Assembly: GCF_011759705.1 (NCBI RefSeq)
Contig: NZ_JAAOZF010000002.1
Location: 248,001-312,000, forward strand
Source of the DNA: Microbacterium ulmi
GTDB lineage: Bacteria > Actinomycetota > Actinomycetes > Actinomycetales > Microbacteriaceae
Length of the DNA: 64,000 bases
Direction of reading: 5' to 3'
Shown: positions 13,410-23,257 of the stretch, piece by piece
Layout of the letters: each line of letters opens with the position of its first letter
Numbering within the stretch: position 1 is the first letter of the stretch
Made by a program: the position numbers and the translations under genes
Notes under the pieces: model-generated
Told to the model about the DNA's origin: nothing
Database searches by the model: none
The model's input: the letters and a program-made list of their open reading frames with translations, nothing else

Positions 13410-14405
13410 TTACTTCGTGGCGACTGTGCTTGTGGCGGCGGCCTCGATGACTTCGCTGCTCGGGTCGCTGAGATCGACGAAGTCGTTCGTGTTCTGCGAT
13501 TGTACAGCGCCCTCGGGAGCCCACTCACGGCCTGGCACGTACGGCGAGGGCTCGAGGCCCGTGTGGCGGCGCTTCTGCACGAACATGATGACCAGACCCA
13601 GCACGACGCCGACGATCGCGGCCCACACGTTCGTGCGCAGACCGAGGATGATGTCGCTGGGATCGATGCGGATCGACTCCCACACGATGCGTCCCGCGCT
13701 GTACCAGACGAGGTACAGGCCGAACAGGCGCCCCCACTGGAGCTTGAAGCGCCTGCCCGCCCACAGGAGGACGACGACGCCCAGCAGGTTCCAGATGACC
13801 TCGTAGAGGAACGTGGGGTGGAACAGGGTCCCCTGGGGCAGCCCGACGGGCCACGCGGGGTTCGGGTATGCGATCTCCAGGCCCCACGGCACGTCGGTCG
13901 GCAGGCCGAACAGCTCCTGGTTGAACCAGTTGCCGAAGCGTCCGACCGCCTGCGCGAGCAGGAGGCCGGGCGCGAGCGCGTCGGCGAAGGTCCAGAAGCG
14001 GATGCCGGTCCAGCGGCATCCGAGCCACGCGCCGATCGCGCCGCCGATGAGCGACCCGTAGATCGCGATCCCGCCCTCCCAGATGAACAGCGCCGACCAC
14101 GGGTTGGCGCCCTCTCCGAAGTAGAACCCCCAGTGCGTCAGGACGTGGTAGATCCGTGCGCCGATGATCGCGATCGGGACGGCGAGCAGAGAGATGTCGA
14201 CGACGACCCACGGCTCCGCGCCGCGCTTGGTCAGGCGGTGGTTCGTGAGCAGCACGGCGAGGATGATCCCCGCGATGATGCACAGCGCGTAGAAGTGGAT
14301 CGTGGGGTGCCATCCGAAGATGTCGAACGTGAAGGAGCTCACGGGCGGACTCGGGATGCTCGCAACCACGCCCTGGGTCGGGATGCTCTGCGCGGCGTTG
14401 ATCAT
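13410..14405 (-). CDS. lgt: Prolipoprotein diacylglyceryl transferase
   Basis: The 331-residue polytopic membrane enzyme moves diacylglycerol from phosphatidylglycerol to the lipobox cysteine of prelipoproteins. The Lgt signature is clear ([13 protein letters not shown]), as is the conserved H-x-x-x-Y region ([12 protein letters not shown]) and about seven hydrophobic segments. The last 40 residues are polar, acidic and alanine-rich, a tail common in actinobacterial forms. It sits between trpA and gltB, the usual place in this group, 54 bases after trpA reads out. Confidence 0.95.
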   Translation of the reverse strand: MINAAQSIPTQGVVASIPSPPVSSFTFDIFGWHPTIHFYALCIIAGIILAVLLTNHRLTKRGAEPWVVVDISLLAVPIAIIGARIYHVLTHWGFYFGEGANPWSALFIWEGGIAIYGSLIGGAIGAWLGCRWTGIRFWTFADALAPGLLLAQAVGRFGNWFNQELFGLPTDVPWGLEIAYPNPAWPVGLPQGTLFHPTFLYEVIWNLLGVVVLLWAGRRFKLQWGRLFGLYLVWYSAGRIVWESIRIDPSDIILGLRTNVWAAIVGVVLGLVIMFVQKRRHTGLEPSPYVPGREWAPEGAVQSQNTNDFVDLSDPSSEVIEAAATSTVATK

Positions 14406-14459
14406 GGGGCGTACGTCCTTGCTGAGGGGGATTCCGGCGAGCGGCCGGCCGGGGAAAGT

Positions 14460-15257
14460 CTAAGCGGCGTCAGGCGCGAGCACCGTGCCGGACGCGAGCT
14501 TCCGCGCCGTCTCGGCGAGCCCGTCCAGCCCGCCGTCCCGGAGGGCCCGCACGAGCGCCGTGCCGACGATCGCGCCGTCCGCGTAGTCGAGCACGCCCGC
14601 CACCTGCGCGGCGTTCGAGATGCCGATCCCGACGCACGCGCGCTCGCAGCCGTGGGCGCGCAGTCGCTCGACGAGGGTGCGGGCCGCGGCATCGAGCTGC
14701 GCCCTCTCCCCCGTGATGCCCATCGTCGACACCGTGTACACGAAGCCCGTCGAGCTCTCGACGATGAGGTCGAGGCGCTCGTCGGTCGAGGTCGGCGCGG
14801 CGAGGAAGACGCGATCGAGGCCCGTTCGCTCGCTCGCGGCGATCCACTCGGGAGCCGCCTCCGGCGTGATGTCGGGCGTGATGAGGCCCGCTCCGCCCGC
14901 GGCGAGCAGGTCGTCGGCGTACCGGTCGACGCCGTACTGGAGCACCGGGTTCCAGTAGGTCATGACGAGCACGGGCACGTCGACGCGCCGGGTGATCTCG
15001 CGGACGGCCGTGAACGTGTCGCGGAGGCGGAATCCGCCCGCGAGGGCCGCCTGGGTCGCCTCCTGGATGACGGTCCCGTCCATGACGGGGTCGGAATAGG
15101 GAGGGCCGAGCTCGAGGACGTCCGCGCCGTTCTCGGCGACGGCGACGGCCGCGTCGATGCTCGTCTGGAGATCGGGAAAGCCGAGCGGCAGGTATCCGAC
15201 GAACGCGCCCCTTCCCTGCGAGCGCGCCGCGTCGATCGCGGAGGCGACCCGGCTCAC
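14460..15257 (-). CDS. trpA: Tryptophan synthase alpha chain
   Basis: The 265-residue TIM barrel cleaves indole-3-glycerol phosphate to indole and glyceraldehyde 3-phosphate. The N-terminal substrate region is [11 protein letters not shown] and the catalytic glutamate lies in [15 protein letters not shown] (the usual sequence is LELGIPFSDP). The phosphate site appears as [14 protein letters not shown]. The start is the GTG at 15255-15257, which overlaps the trpB stop by four bases (GTGA), giving translational coupling that suits the fixed alpha-beta stoichiometry. Confidence 0.95.
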   Translation of the reverse strand: MSRVASAIDAARSQGRGAFVGYLPLGFPDLQTSIDAAVAVAENGADVLELGPPYSDPVMDGTVIQEATQAALAGGFRLRDTFTAVREITRRVDVPVLVMTYWNPVLQYGVDRYADDLLAAGGAGLITPDITPEAAPEWIAASERTGLDRVFLAAPTSTDERLDLIVESSTGFVYTVSTMGITGERAQLDAAARTLVERLRAHGCERACVGIGISNAAQVAGVLDYADGAIVGTALVRALRDGGLDGLAETARKLASGTVLAPDAA

Positions 15258-16462
15258 GACACCGCTCCGGCATCGTACAGGCCGAAGTAGCGTGCGGCCG
15301 TGTCCATGTCCTTGTCTCCACGCCCGCTCAGGCACACCGCGAGGACGGCGTCTGGGCCGAGCTCGCGGCCCATGCGAAGCGCGCCTGCGAGGGCGTGGGC
15401 GGACTCGATCGCGGGGATGATGCCCTCCGTCCGCGACAGGAGCCGCAGAGCCTGCATGGCCTCGTCGTCGGTCGCGGGGATGTACTCGGCCCGGCCGATC
15501 GAGGCGAGCCACGCGTGCTCCGGGCCGACGCCCGGGTAGTCGAGCCCGGCCGAGATGGAGTGCGACTCGATCGTCTGGCCGTCCTCGTCCTGCAGGACGT
15601 AGGTCTTCGCCCCGTGCAGCACGCCCGGTCGGCCGCGCTCGATCGAGGCGGCGTGGCGCGGCGTGTCGACGCCGTCGCCGGCGGCCTCGACGCCGTAGAG
15701 CCTGACGTGCTCGTCGTCGAGGAACGCGTCGAACATGCCGATCGCGTTCGAACCGCCGCCCACGCAGGCGAGGACGGCGTCGGGGAGACGGCCGAGCTCG
15801 TCGAGGAGCTGGCGCCTGGCCTCTTCGCCGATGATCTTCTGGAAGTCGCGCACCATGGCGGGGAACGGATGCGGCCCCGCCGCCGTGCCGAAGATGTAGT
15901 TCGTCGTCTCGACGCTCGCGACCCAGTCGCGGTAGGCATCGTTGATGGCGTCCTTGAGCGTGCGGGACCCCGTCGTGACCGGGATCACCTCGGCGCCCAG
16001 GAGCCGCATGCGAGCGACGTTGAGGGCCTGGCGCTGCGTGTCGACCTCGCCCATGTAGATCGTGCAGTCGAAGCCGAACAGCGCCGCCGCCGTCGCCGTC
16101 GCGACGCCGTGCTGGCCCGCGCCCGTCTCGGCGATGACGCGCGTCTTGCCGAGGCGCTTCGTGAGCAGCGCCTGGCCGAGCACGTTGTTGATCTTGTGCG
16201 AGCCCGTGTGGTTGAGGTCTTCGCGCTTGAGGAAGACGCGCGCGCCCCCCGCGTGCGCGCCGAACCGCGGCACCTCCGTGAGCGCGGAAGGGCGGCCGGC
16301 GTACGAGTGCAGGAGCCGCGCGAACTCGGCCTGGAACCCGGGGTCGGTCTTGGTGGCCTCGTACTCGGCCGTCAGCTCGTCGATGGCGGCGACGAGCGAC
16401 TCGGGCATGTAGCGCCCGCCGAACTCGCCGAAGAAGGGCCCCGTTGCCGCGCGCAGGCTCAC
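15254..16462 (-). CDS. trpB: Tryptophan synthase beta chain
   Basis: The 402-residue PLP enzyme condenses indole with serine. The lysine that binds PLP is in [14 protein letters not shown], the phosphate-binding loop is [11 protein letters not shown], and the N-terminus has the usual [16 protein letters not shown]. The length is normal. It overlaps trpC at ATGA (16459-16462) and trpA at GTGA, so trpC-trpB-trpA form one coupled unit. Confidence 0.97.
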   Translation of the reverse strand: MSLRAATGPFFGEFGGRYMPESLVAAIDELTAEYEATKTDPGFQAEFARLLHSYAGRPSALTEVPRFGAHAGGARVFLKREDLNHTGSHKINNVLGQALLTKRLGKTRVIAETGAGQHGVATATAAALFGFDCTIYMGEVDTQRQALNVARMRLLGAEVIPVTTGSRTLKDAINDAYRDWVASVETTNYIFGTAAGPHPFPAMVRDFQKIIGEEARRQLLDELGRLPDAVLACVGGGSNAIGMFDAFLDDEHVRLYGVEAAGDGVDTPRHAASIERGRPGVLHGAKTYVLQDEDGQTIESHSISAGLDYPGVGPEHAWLASIGRAEYIPATDDEAMQALRLLSRTEGIIPAIESAHALAGALRMGRELGPDAVLAVCLSGRGDKDMDTAARYFGLYDAGAVS

Positions 16463-17235
16463 GATCCCGCCTCCAGGAACGCTCCGAGCGTCGCGACGGG
16501 GTCGCCGGTCACGAGGGCCTCCCCCACGAGCACGACATCGGCGCCCGCGGCACGATAGTGCGCGACGTCGGCGGGGGCGAGCACGGCCGACTCGGCGATC
16601 TTCACGGCGCCGGCGGGGATCTGCTCTGCAAGCCGCCCGAAGAGGTCGCGGTCGAGGTGGAAGGTCGACAGATCGCGCGCGTTGACGCCCACGAGCCTCG
16701 CGCCGACATCGGCGGCGCGAGCGACCTCGGTCGCGGAGTGGGTCTCGACGAGTGGTGTCATGCCGAGCTCGAGCGTCAGCGCGTGCAGGCGCGCGAGGAC
16801 GTCCTGCTCGAGGGCCGCGACGATCAGGAGCACGAGGTCCGCGCCCGACGCGCGCGCCTCGAGCACCTGGTACTCGGTCGCGATGAAGTCCTTGCGCAGC
16901 ACGGGCAGGCCGACGGCGGACTTGACGGCCTCGAGGTCGGCCAGGCTGCCCTTGAAGCGCCGGGCCTCGGTAAGGACGGAGATCGCCGAGGCGCCGCCCC
17001 GCTCATAGAGCCCCGCCTGCAGCGCGGGGTCGGGGATGGCGGCCAGGTCTCCGCGCGACGGGCTCGCACGCTTGACTTCGGCGATGATCTTGACGCGGTC
17101 GGCGGGGGCGAGCGCGGCGAGGGCGTCGCGTGCCGGCGCCTGCGCGAGCGCTGCCCCCTCAACGGCCGCAAGCGGCCGCTCTGAGGCGCGAGCCTCGGCA
17201 TCCTGAACCGCGCCGGCCGTGAGGTCGGCGAGCAT
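16459..17235 (-). CDS. trpC: Indole-3-glycerol phosphate synthase
   Basis: The 258-residue TIM barrel closes the ring of carboxyphenylamino-deoxyribulose phosphate. It has the [13 protein letters not shown] start of the barrel with the catalytic lysine, VLRKDFI with the second lysine, and [14 protein letters not shown] and [16 protein letters not shown] at the phosphate end. The ATG at 17233-17235 is the first in frame that gives the family N-terminus ([17 protein letters not shown]). It starts two bases after the stop of the upstream small membrane gene. Confidence 0.96.
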   Translation of the reverse strand: MLADLTAGAVQDAEARASERPLAAVEGAALAQAPARDALAALAPADRVKIIAEVKRASPSRGDLAAIPDPALQAGLYERGGASAISVLTEARRFKGSLADLEAVKSAVGLPVLRKDFIATEYQVLEARASGADLVLLIVAALEQDVLARLHALTLELGMTPLVETHSATEVARAADVGARLVGVNARDLSTFHLDRDLFGRLAEQIPAGAVKIAESAVLAPADVAHYRAAGADVVLVGEALVTGDPVATLGAFLEAGS

Positions 17236-17237
17236 GC

Positions 17238-17468
17238 TCAATGCTCTTTCGGCGCGTACTTCGGACCGTTGACGCCGTAGCCCGCCCTGGCCAGACCCCA
17301 GCCCACGATGAGCCCGACGACGAGAAGAGCGACCGACGCCCAGACGAGCACCGGCAGGTCGAAGAAGAAGAAGACCGTGCCGAGCGTCACGGCGACCAGC
17401 ATGATGACGACAGCCGTCCACGCGGCCGGCGAATGTCCGTGGCCAGGGTCGCCGATGGGGTTGCTCAT
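17238..17468 (-). CDS. HGxxPAAW-motif small membrane protein
   Basis: This 76-residue protein has the N-terminal motif HGHSPAAW (residues about 10-17) typical of the HGxxPAAW family found beside trpC in actinobacteria, and two hydrophobic segments (about 18-34 and 41-59) separated by a short phenylalanine-rich turn. Its function is unknown. The fixed position in the trp cluster suggests a link with tryptophan synthesis or simply co-expression. Confidence 0.85.
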   Translation of the reverse strand: MSNPIGDPGHGHSPAAWTAVVIMLVAVTLGTVFFFFDLPVLVWASVALLVVGLIVGWGLARAGYGVNGPKYAPKEH

Positions 17469-17511
17469 GGATGTCCTCCGGGGTAAGGCGGGTTCCGTCA
17501 GTCTAGCGGGG

Positions 17512-18105
17512 TCAGGCGGTCGGATCAGCGCCGCGCGACAGGTCGTCCCAGTCGTCGATCGCGTCGTGGGGGCGGGATGCCGCGGGGGCAGCGGCTGTCG
17601 CATCGCCGGGGCGGTACCGGCGGCCGCTGCCGCGCCACGCGTGCGCCGTCGAGAGCGTCAGCACCCCCGCGGCGAAGAGCACGATCCAGCCCGCGAGCGT
17701 CACGAAGGGCCACGGAGTGCTCGCCGTCGACGTGATGAGCGCCGACACGGCGGCCTCCCCCGTGAGCCCCGTCGCCTCTGTGACGGTCGATGCGACGGCG
17801 GATGCCGGGCGCTGCATCGCCACGGTCCCCGTGAGGGCGGTCAGGGCGACCGCGATCGTCACCGTGAGCGCGCCGAAGACGTACCGCAGGGCCGGTCCGA
17901 CGATCGTCAGCGCGAGGCCCAGGGCGAGGAGGGCCAGGCTCAGCGGTGCGAGGACGGGGATCGCGGAGGCGCCGGGGACCGCGAGCTCGCGGTGGGCGCC
18001 GTCGGCGAGAGCCACCGTGAGCCACGTCTGCGTCGACGAGACGACGCCGAGGGCCCCCGTCGCGACGATCGCGATCACCGCGAGGAGTCGCGCGCGGGCG
18101 ATCAT
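17512..18105 (-). CDS. Trp biosynthesis-associated membrane protein
   Basis: The 197-residue protein has about four membrane segments (near residues 5-23, 45-70, 73-93 and 125-150) and an acidic cytoplasmic tail. The start [20 protein letters not shown] and the motif STQTWLTV fit the actinobacterial Trp-region conserved membrane protein. Function is unknown. Its ATG overlaps the hisI stop (ATGA at 18102-18105). In related genomes trpE usually lies between hisI and this gene; here nothing does. Confidence 0.8.
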   Translation of the reverse strand: MIARARLLAVIAIVATGALGVVSSTQTWLTVALADGAHRELAVPGASAIPVLAPLSLALLALGLALTIVGPALRYVFGALTVTIAVALTALTGTVAMQRPASAVASTVTEATGLTGEAAVSALITSTASTPWPFVTLAGWIVLFAAGVLTLSTAHAWRGSGRRYRPGDATAAAPAASRPHDAIDDWDDLSRGADPTA

Positions 18106-18473
18106 GACGCGTCGACGGGATCGGGCCCGACGACGGGGTCGAGGTCGTCCGCGTCGAAGCACGTCCGCGTGCCCGTGTGGCACGCCGGCCCGACCTGCTC
18201 CACCTGCAGCAGGACGGCGTCGCCGTCGCAGTCGAGGCGCGCGCCGCGCACGACCTGGATGTGGCCCGACGTGTCGCCCTTGCGCCAGTACTCCTGCCTC
18301 GACCGCGACCAGAAGGTCACACGACCCGAGGTGAGCGTGCGGCGGAGGGCCTCGGCATCCATCCAGCCGAGCATGAGGACCTCGCGCGTGTCCCATTGCT
18401 GCACGATCGCCGCGACGAGGCCCTTGTCGTCGAACGTCACGCGCGCGATGCGCTCTTCGATGGTCTCGGTCAT
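18102..18473 (-). CDS. hisI: Phosphoribosyl-AMP cyclohydrolase
   Basis: The 123-residue protein opens the purine ring of phosphoribosyl-AMP in the third step of histidine synthesis. The family signature is present, including [21 protein letters not shown] and the metal cysteines in [10 protein letters not shown] and [11 protein letters not shown]. It is the short single-domain form, and the separate hisE gene lies 1.7 kb away. It overlaps hisF by four bases (18470-18473). Confidence 0.95.
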   Translation of the reverse strand: MTETIEERIARVTFDDKGLVAAIVQQWDTREVLMLGWMDAEALRRTLTSGRVTFWSRSRQEYWRKGDTSGHIQVVRGARLDCDGDAVLLQVEQVGPACHTGTRTCFDADDLDPVVGPDPVDAS

Positions 18474-19246
18474 CGTGTCTCGATCCCCTCGGCTCCCAGC
18501 GCCGCTTTCACGTCGCCGACGGTCAGCTGGCCCGAGTGGAAGACGGATGCCGCGAGCACGGCGTCGGCACCCGCGTGGATCGCGGGTGCGAAGTCCTCGG
18601 CGCGTCCTGCGCCGCCGGAGGCGATGACCGGCACGCTCGAGATCTCGCGCATGAGCGAGACGAGCTCGAGGTCGAAGCCCTCCTTCGTGCCGTCGGCGTC
18701 GATGGAGTTGACCAGGAGCTCGCCCGCGCCGCGCTGGGTCGCCTCGCGGGCCCATTCGAGCGCGTCGAGCGAGGTCTCCGTCCGGCCGCCGTGGGTCGTC
18801 ACGACGAACCCCGAGGGGATCCGGTCGATGACCCCGGCCGAGGCGCGCTTGACGTCGAGCGACAGGACGAGCACCTGCGCGCCGAACCGGTCGGCGATCT
18901 CGTCGATCAGACCGGGGCGTGCGATGGCGGCGGAGTTGACGCCGATCTTGTCGGCGCCGACGGACAGCAGCCGTGCGACGTCCTCGGTCGATCGCACTCC
19001 CCCGCCGACCGTCAGCGGGATGAAGACCTCCTCGGCCGTGCGGCGCACGACGTCGTAGGTCGTGGCGCGCTCGTCGACCGTCGCGGTCACGTCGAGGAAG
19101 GTGATCTCGTCCGCGCCCTGCAGGAAGTACGCGCGCGCGAGCTCGACGGGATCGCCCATGTCGCGCAGGTTCTCGAAGTTGACGCCCTTGACGACCCGGC
19201 CGCCGGCGACGTCGAGACAGGGGATGACGCGGCAGACGAGCGCCAT
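18470..19246 (-). CDS. hisF: Imidazole glycerol phosphate synthase, cyclase subunit
   Basis: The 258-residue TIM barrel makes imidazole glycerol phosphate and AICAR using ammonia from HisH. The start reads [18 protein letters not shown], with the first catalytic aspartate in CLD, and the two phosphate sites appear as VGGGVRS and ASGGAG. The second catalytic aspartate is in [12 protein letters not shown]. The ATG at 19244-19246 overlaps the hisG stop by one base. HisH, HisA, HisB, HisC and HisD are not in the window. Confidence 0.96.
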   Translation of the reverse strand: MALVCRVIPCLDVAGGRVVKGVNFENLRDMGDPVELARAYFLQGADEITFLDVTATVDERATTYDVVRRTAEEVFIPLTVGGGVRSTEDVARLLSVGADKIGVNSAAIARPGLIDEIADRFGAQVLVLSLDVKRASAGVIDRIPSGFVVTTHGGRTETSLDALEWAREATQRGAGELLVNSIDADGTKEGFDLELVSLMREISSVPVIASGGAGRAEDFAPAIHAGADAVLAASVFHSGQLTVGDVKAALGAEGIETR

Positions 19247-20088
19247 CAGAGCCTCGCTGCGTGGATCTCGGTCACGAGGATCGCGCGCGCGCCGATCGCG
19301 TAGAGGGCGTCCATGACCTGGTTGACGCCCTTGCGCGGGCTCATGACGCGCACGGCGACCCACTCGGGGTCGCGCAGCGGCGACACGGTCGGCGACTCGA
19401 TCCCGGGGGCGACGGCGACCGCCTGGTCGAGCAGGTGCACGGGCAGGTCGTAGTCGATGAGCACGTACCTGCGCGCGACCATGACGCCGCGCAGCCGCCG
19501 CAGCAGCGTCTCCGTGCCGTCGACCTTCACGGCGGGGCCGATCAGGACGGCCTCCGACTCGAGAAGCACGGGGCCGAAGATCTCGAGGCCGGCCTGCCGC
19601 AGCGTCGTTCCCGTCGACACGACGTCGGCGACGGCGTCCGCGACGCCGAGCTCGACGGCGGACTCGACGGCGCCGTCGAGGGGCACGAGGTCGACCGCGA
19701 TGTCCCGCGCGTCGAGGAACGCGTCCACGAGGCCGGGATACGCGGTCGCGACACGCACGCCGTCGAGGTCTTCGAGCCGGGTGAAGCGTCCAGGGGGCCC
19801 CGCGAACCGGAACGTCGAGTCGCCGAAGCCGAGCGCCTCGATCTCGCGCGCCCCCGGCATCCGGGCGTCGAAGAGGAGGTCGCGGCCCGTGATCCCGACG
19901 TCGAGCGCGCCCGACCCGACGTAGGTCGCGATGTCCTTGGGGCGCAGGTAGAAGAACTCGACGTCGTTCTGGGGGTCGATGACGTGCAGGTCTTTCGGGT
20001 CGCGCCGGCCGACGTATCCGGCCTCGTGGAGCATCTCGGAGGCGGTGTCGGCGAGGGAGCCCTTGTTCGGCACGGCGATTCGCAGCAT
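19246..20088 (-). CDS. hisG: ATP phosphoribosyltransferase, long form
   Basis: The 280-residue enzyme starts histidine synthesis from ATP and PRPP. The N-terminus [11 protein letters not shown] and the PRPP loop ([13 protein letters not shown]) are clear. The last 75 residues form the ACT-like regulatory domain of the long hexameric form, which binds histidine for feedback inhibition ([20 protein letters not shown]). No HisZ is needed for this form. The hisE gene lies 43 bases upstream on the same strand. Confidence 0.96.
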   Translation of the reverse strand: MLRIAVPNKGSLADTASEMLHEAGYVGRRDPKDLHVIDPQNDVEFFYLRPKDIATYVGSGALDVGITGRDLLFDARMPGAREIEALGFGDSTFRFAGPPGRFTRLEDLDGVRVATAYPGLVDAFLDARDIAVDLVPLDGAVESAVELGVADAVADVVSTGTTLRQAGLEIFGPVLLESEAVLIGPAVKVDGTETLLRRLRGVMVARRYVLIDYDLPVHLLDQAVAVAPGIESPTVSPLRDPEWVAVRVMSPRKGVNQVMDALYAIGARAILVTEIHAARL

Positions 20089-20131
20089 GGGGGCGTGGCT
20101 TTCGGGGTCGGAGCGGATGTCGGGCGGACGC

Positions 20132-20395
20132 TCAGAGATGTCGGTAGACGTCCTCGAGCGTGAGGCCCTTCGCGAGCATCAGCACCTGGAGGTGGTACAG
20201 CAGCTGTGAGATCTCCTCGGCTGCGGCATCCGTCGGCTCGTACTCTGCGGCCATCCAGACCTCTGCCGCCTCTTCGACGATCTTCTTGCCGATGGCGTGC
20301 ACGCCGGCGTCGAGCTCGGAGACGGTGCGGGACCCTTCGGGGCGCTCCACCGCCTTCGCGGTGAGCTCAGCGAACAGGGCGTCGAACGTCTTCAC
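20132..20395 (-). CDS. hisE: Phosphoribosyl-ATP pyrophosphatase
   Basis: The 87-residue all-alpha protein removes pyrophosphate from phosphoribosyl-ATP. It shows the MazG-like metal site with its acidic residues in [15 protein letters not shown] and the C-terminal [15 protein letters not shown]. Length is normal for the stand-alone actinobacterial enzyme. The order hisE-hisG-hisF-hisI suggests one transcript that enters the trp genes. Confidence 0.95.
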   Translation of the reverse strand: MKTFDALFAELTAKAVERPEGSRTVSELDAGVHAIGKKIVEEAAEVWMAAEYEPTDAAAEEISQLLYHLQVLMLAKGLTLEDVYRHL

Positions 20396-20436
20396 CGTCC
20401 AAGGTTACCGAACAGGGGGGACGCCGCGGTGCGCCG

Positions 20437-21120
20437 TCAGCGCCGATGGGAGTGCGCGGAGGCCCGCAGAGCCGCGATCGCGGCATCCGGATCGTCCGCG
20501 CCGAAGACGGCAGACCCCGCCACGAAGGTGTCGGCGCCCGCCTCGGCGGCCTGCTCGATGGTGCCGGGCGCGATGCCGCCGTCGACCTGCAGCCAGACCC
20601 CGGACCCGCGGCGCCGGGCCTCGTCCGAGAGGAGCCGGAGCTTGGGCATCATGTCGGCCATGAACGACTGACCGCCGAACCCCGGCTCGACCGTCATGAC
20701 GAGGATCTGGTCGAACTCGTCGAGCACGTCGAAGAGCGGCTCGACGCCCGTGGCCGGCTTGACGGCGACGCCCGCGCGCGCGCCGATCCCCCGAAGCGTG
20801 CGCGCGAGCGCGACGGGATCGGCAGCGGCCTCGAGGTGGAAGGTGACGGATGCCGCGCCGAGCTCGGCGTAGCCGGGCGCCCAGCGGTCGGGGTCGTCGA
20901 TCATGAGGTGCACGTCGAGGGGCACGGGGCTCGTCGCCTGGATGCGCTCGACCATCTGCGGGCCGAAGGTGAGGTTGGGCACGAAGTGGTTGTCCATGAC
21001 GTCGACGTGCACGAAGTCGGCCGTCGCGATGCGTGCGAGCTCGGCCCGCATGTTCACGAAGTCGGCCGCCAGGATGCTCGGATTGATGCGGATGCCGCTG
21101 CTGTCAGACACGACTCCCAT
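20437..21120 (-). CDS. rpe: Ribulose-phosphate 3-epimerase
   Basis: The 227-residue TIM barrel interconverts ribulose 5-phosphate and xylulose 5-phosphate in the pentose phosphate pathway. Metal and catalytic residues are visible in INPSILAADF, HVDVMDNHFVPN, DVHLMIDDP and QVDGGI, and the phosphate site in VAGSAVFG. It is the first gene of the minus-strand run toward hisE. Its ATG is divergent from the CHAT gene, with 83 bases between. In related genomes rsmB or fmt lies directly upstream. Confidence 0.96.
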   Translation of the reverse strand: MGVVSDSSGIRINPSILAADFVNMRAELARIATADFVHVDVMDNHFVPNLTFGPQMVERIQATSPVPLDVHLMIDDPDRWAPGYAELGAASVTFHLEAAADPVALARTLRGIGARAGVAVKPATGVEPLFDVLDEFDQILVMTVEPGFGGQSFMADMMPKLRLLSDEARRRGSGVWLQVDGGIAPGTIEQAAEAGADTFVAGSAVFGADDPDAAIAALRASAHSHRR

Positions 21121-21203
21121 TATGGGCGGGCGATCCGACGGGCCGTCGATGTATCGAGACGGACGCCAGACGCCTCTTCTTCGACGAACCCTCGGAGGTC
21201 TCC

Positions 21204-23051
21204 ATGGCAGCGGTGGTGGAACTCGAAGTCGGCGGCGGGGACGTCCCCGGCGCCTGGATCGTCCGGGTGCTTCGGTCGGCCGGGACCGGCGGCGGGCGCG
21301 GCGTCTTCGAGGTCGACGTCGACGCTCTGCTCGGCCGCCTCCGATCGCTCGAGGAGACGGTGCTCGCGTCCTCTGTCGTGGCGCGGCGGGTTCTCACTCC
21401 GGGCGAGTCGGATATCCAGCGCATCGGGACCGAGCTGTTCGACGGGCTGTTCCGCGATGATGTCGAGGCGGCGTATCGCACGAGTCGCGCGGTCGCCCTG
21501 TCGCGGGGTGAGACGGTGCAGCTGCGGCTGCGCCTCACCGACCCGAGGCTCGCGGCCCTTCCGTGGGAGACCCTCTACGACCGGACGAATCACGCCTATG
21601 TCTGTCGCAAGGACTCGCTGATCCGCCAGATCCCCTCCCCCGACTCGCTCCTGCCTCCGCAGCGCACGCTGCCGCTGAGGATCCTCGCGATGGTGTCGTC
21701 CCCCCGCCGGCTGGATCCGATCGACGCAGAGGGCGAGCGGGCGCGCCTCGAGGACGCGCTCGCCGCTCAGACGCAGGCCGGACTCGTTCAGCTCGAATGG
21801 CTCGAGGACGTCACGTGGGAGAGTCTGCACACGTCCCTGCTCGCCGGCGAGTGGCACGTCCTGCACTTCATCGGACACAGCCGGTATGACGTCGAGACCG
21901 ATCAGGGCGAGCTCGCCTTCAGCGCCTCCGGAGGACGCACCGACTGGGTCGGAGCCGACTCGCTCGCGGACCTCATCGCGGAGGCCGAGCCGGCGCCGCG
22001 CCTCGTCGTGCTCAACTCGTGCCTGTCCGGTGCGACGGGGTTCACCGAGCTGTACTCGGGCACGGCTTCCGCGCTCGTGCGCAACGGCGTCGATGCCGTC
22101 GTCGCGATGCAGTTCTCGATCACAGACGATGCGGCCCTCGCGTTCGCCCGCGGCTTCTACGGCGCGCTCGCGCACGGTCGCACGATCGACGACGCCACGC
22201 GCAGCGGAAGGATCGCGATCCTCGGGATGGGCCGCGACACGCTCGAGTGGGTGACGCCCGTGCTGTGCCTCCGCGGCGAGGACACGCGCCTGTTCGAGGC
22301 GAGGGCCTCGGCTGCCGAGCGGCCGCAGCCGGCCGCGCCGTCAGAGCCCGTGCGGGCGCAGGCGCAGCGGGATGCGGGTGAGGTCCCGCGGACGGCCGAT
22401 GCGGATGCCGTCCCCGACGAGCCGCCTGCTCCGGCGGCGAAGGAGGACGGCAGGGCTGAGGCTTCCGCCGCTGAGGACGACGATCTCGACCGCGCGCCGG
22501 CCCACGCCGATGCGCCGGATCCGCCGCGGACGCGCGTCTCGCGAGGTCGGCGATGGGCGGTGGTCGCCGTTCTGGCGATCGGCGTGCTGGCCGCGGCGGC
22601 GTTCGCGGTGTCGATGTGGCTGCAGCAGGCAGGCGACGACCAGAGCACCGAGACGACCCCTCCCGCAGCGTCGACGCCGCCGACTCCCGCGATCGCGACG
22701 ACCGTGGTCGAGGTGCCGGGGGCCCAGCTGTGGAAGCAGACGGGGATCGAATGCCGGACGGGAGCGCCGCTGCTCATCCGCGCGAGCGGAACAGTGCAGC
22801 ACGGGCCGACCGTCGATCGGACGTCCGGACCGGACGGGATGCCGGGCGAACGTCTCGACACGAACGTGATCTCCGACGCGAACCACGCCGCGCTCATCGC
22901 CCGCATCGGCGAGTTCGGGACCGCGTTCGTGGTCGGCTCGGCGCTGGACACCGTGTGCGACGCCGACGGGGAGCTGTTCCTCGGCATCAACGACGAAGGC
23001 TTCGTGGGGAACACCGGGCAGTACCTGGCGTCGGTCCGCTACGAACAGTGA
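21204..23051 (+). CDS. CHAT protease with one membrane segment and PA-IL-like lectin domain
   Basis: Three parts are visible in 615 residues. Residues about 150-360 are a CHAT (caspase-like) domain with the His in LHFIGHS (His225, where most family members have HG) and the Cys in VVLNSC (Cys273). A low-complexity acidic, Ala/Pro-rich linker (365-445) leads to an RGRR stop-transfer flank and one membrane segment (451-473). A Thr/Pro linker precedes a C-terminal domain (about 501-613) resembling galactose-binding PA-IL/LecA lectins (ALIARIGEFGTAFVVGS, LFLGINDEGF, GNTGQYLASV). No signal peptide is seen, so the protease should face the cytoplasm and the lectin the outside. A GGAGG ribosome site (21194-21198) supports the ATG. 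TCGATGTATCGA (21146-21157) in the divergent gap is a possible operator. No substrate gene is adjacent. Confidence 0.85.
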   Translation: MAAVVELEVGGGDVPGAWIVRVLRSAGTGGGRGVFEVDVDALLGRLRSLEETVLASSVVARRVLTPGESDIQRIGTELFDGLFRDDVEAAYRTSRAVALSRGETVQLRLRLTDPRLAALPWETLYDRTNHAYVCRKDSLIRQIPSPDSLLPPQRTLPLRILAMVSSPRRLDPIDAEGERARLEDALAAQTQAGLVQLEWLEDVTWESLHTSLLAGEWHVLHFIGHSRYDVETDQGELAFSASGGRTDWVGADSLADLIAEAEPAPRLVVLNSCLSGATGFTELYSGTASALVRNGVDAVVAMQFSITDDAALAFARGFYGALAHGRTIDDATRSGRIAILGMGRDTLEWVTPVLCLRGEDTRLFEARASAAERPQPAAPSEPVRAQAQRDAGEVPRTADADAVPDEPPAPAAKEDGRAEASAAEDDDLDRAPAHADAPDPPRTRVSRGRRWAVVAVLAIGVLAAAAFAVSMWLQQAGDDQSTETTPPAASTPPTPAIATTVVEVPGAQLWKQTGIECRTGAPLLIRASGTVQHGPTVDRTSGPDGMPGERLDTNVISDANHAALIARIGEFGTAFVVGSALDTVCDADGELFLGINDEGFVGNTGQYLASVRYEQ

Positions 23052-23123
23052 CCGTGGCCACGTCGTGCACCGGCATCCCTATCAGATCGCGAGCGGGGAC
23101 CTCTCTCCCCACAGTCGTCGTGA

Positions 23124-23257
23124 GGCGGCTTCCTGAGCGGGCACCGCTGCTTCCTCCACCACGTCGAGCAGAAGGTGCAGGGCTGTGTGCGCGGCGTCGT
23201 GATCCCCTACTGGGACTGGGCCGACCCCGCGCTGCTCATGACGGAGACCTTCGGGTG
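23124..23257 (+). pseudogene. Tyrosinase gene fragment
   Basis: Between the CHAT gene and rsmB one frame reads GHRCFLHHVEQ, a short spacer and VVIPYWDWADP, which match the end of the first copper site and the PYWDW block of bacterial tyrosinases. The frame is bounded upstream by a stop at 23121-23123, and the rest of the family (the HxxxH copper B site) is absent because the rsmB stop follows. About 35-45 residues remain of a usual 270 or more, so this is a dead remnant. A start at the in-frame ATG near 23238 would give nothing recognisable. Confidence 0.65.

Noticed and set aside
13337-13528. Upstream extension of gltB
   Set aside because: The frame is open, but the residues before MASSPRHSP have no family similarity and would run into lgt.
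21120-22175. Minus-strand open frame across the CHAT gene
   Set aside because: No family motif, no ribosome site; it opposes a gene with clear domains.
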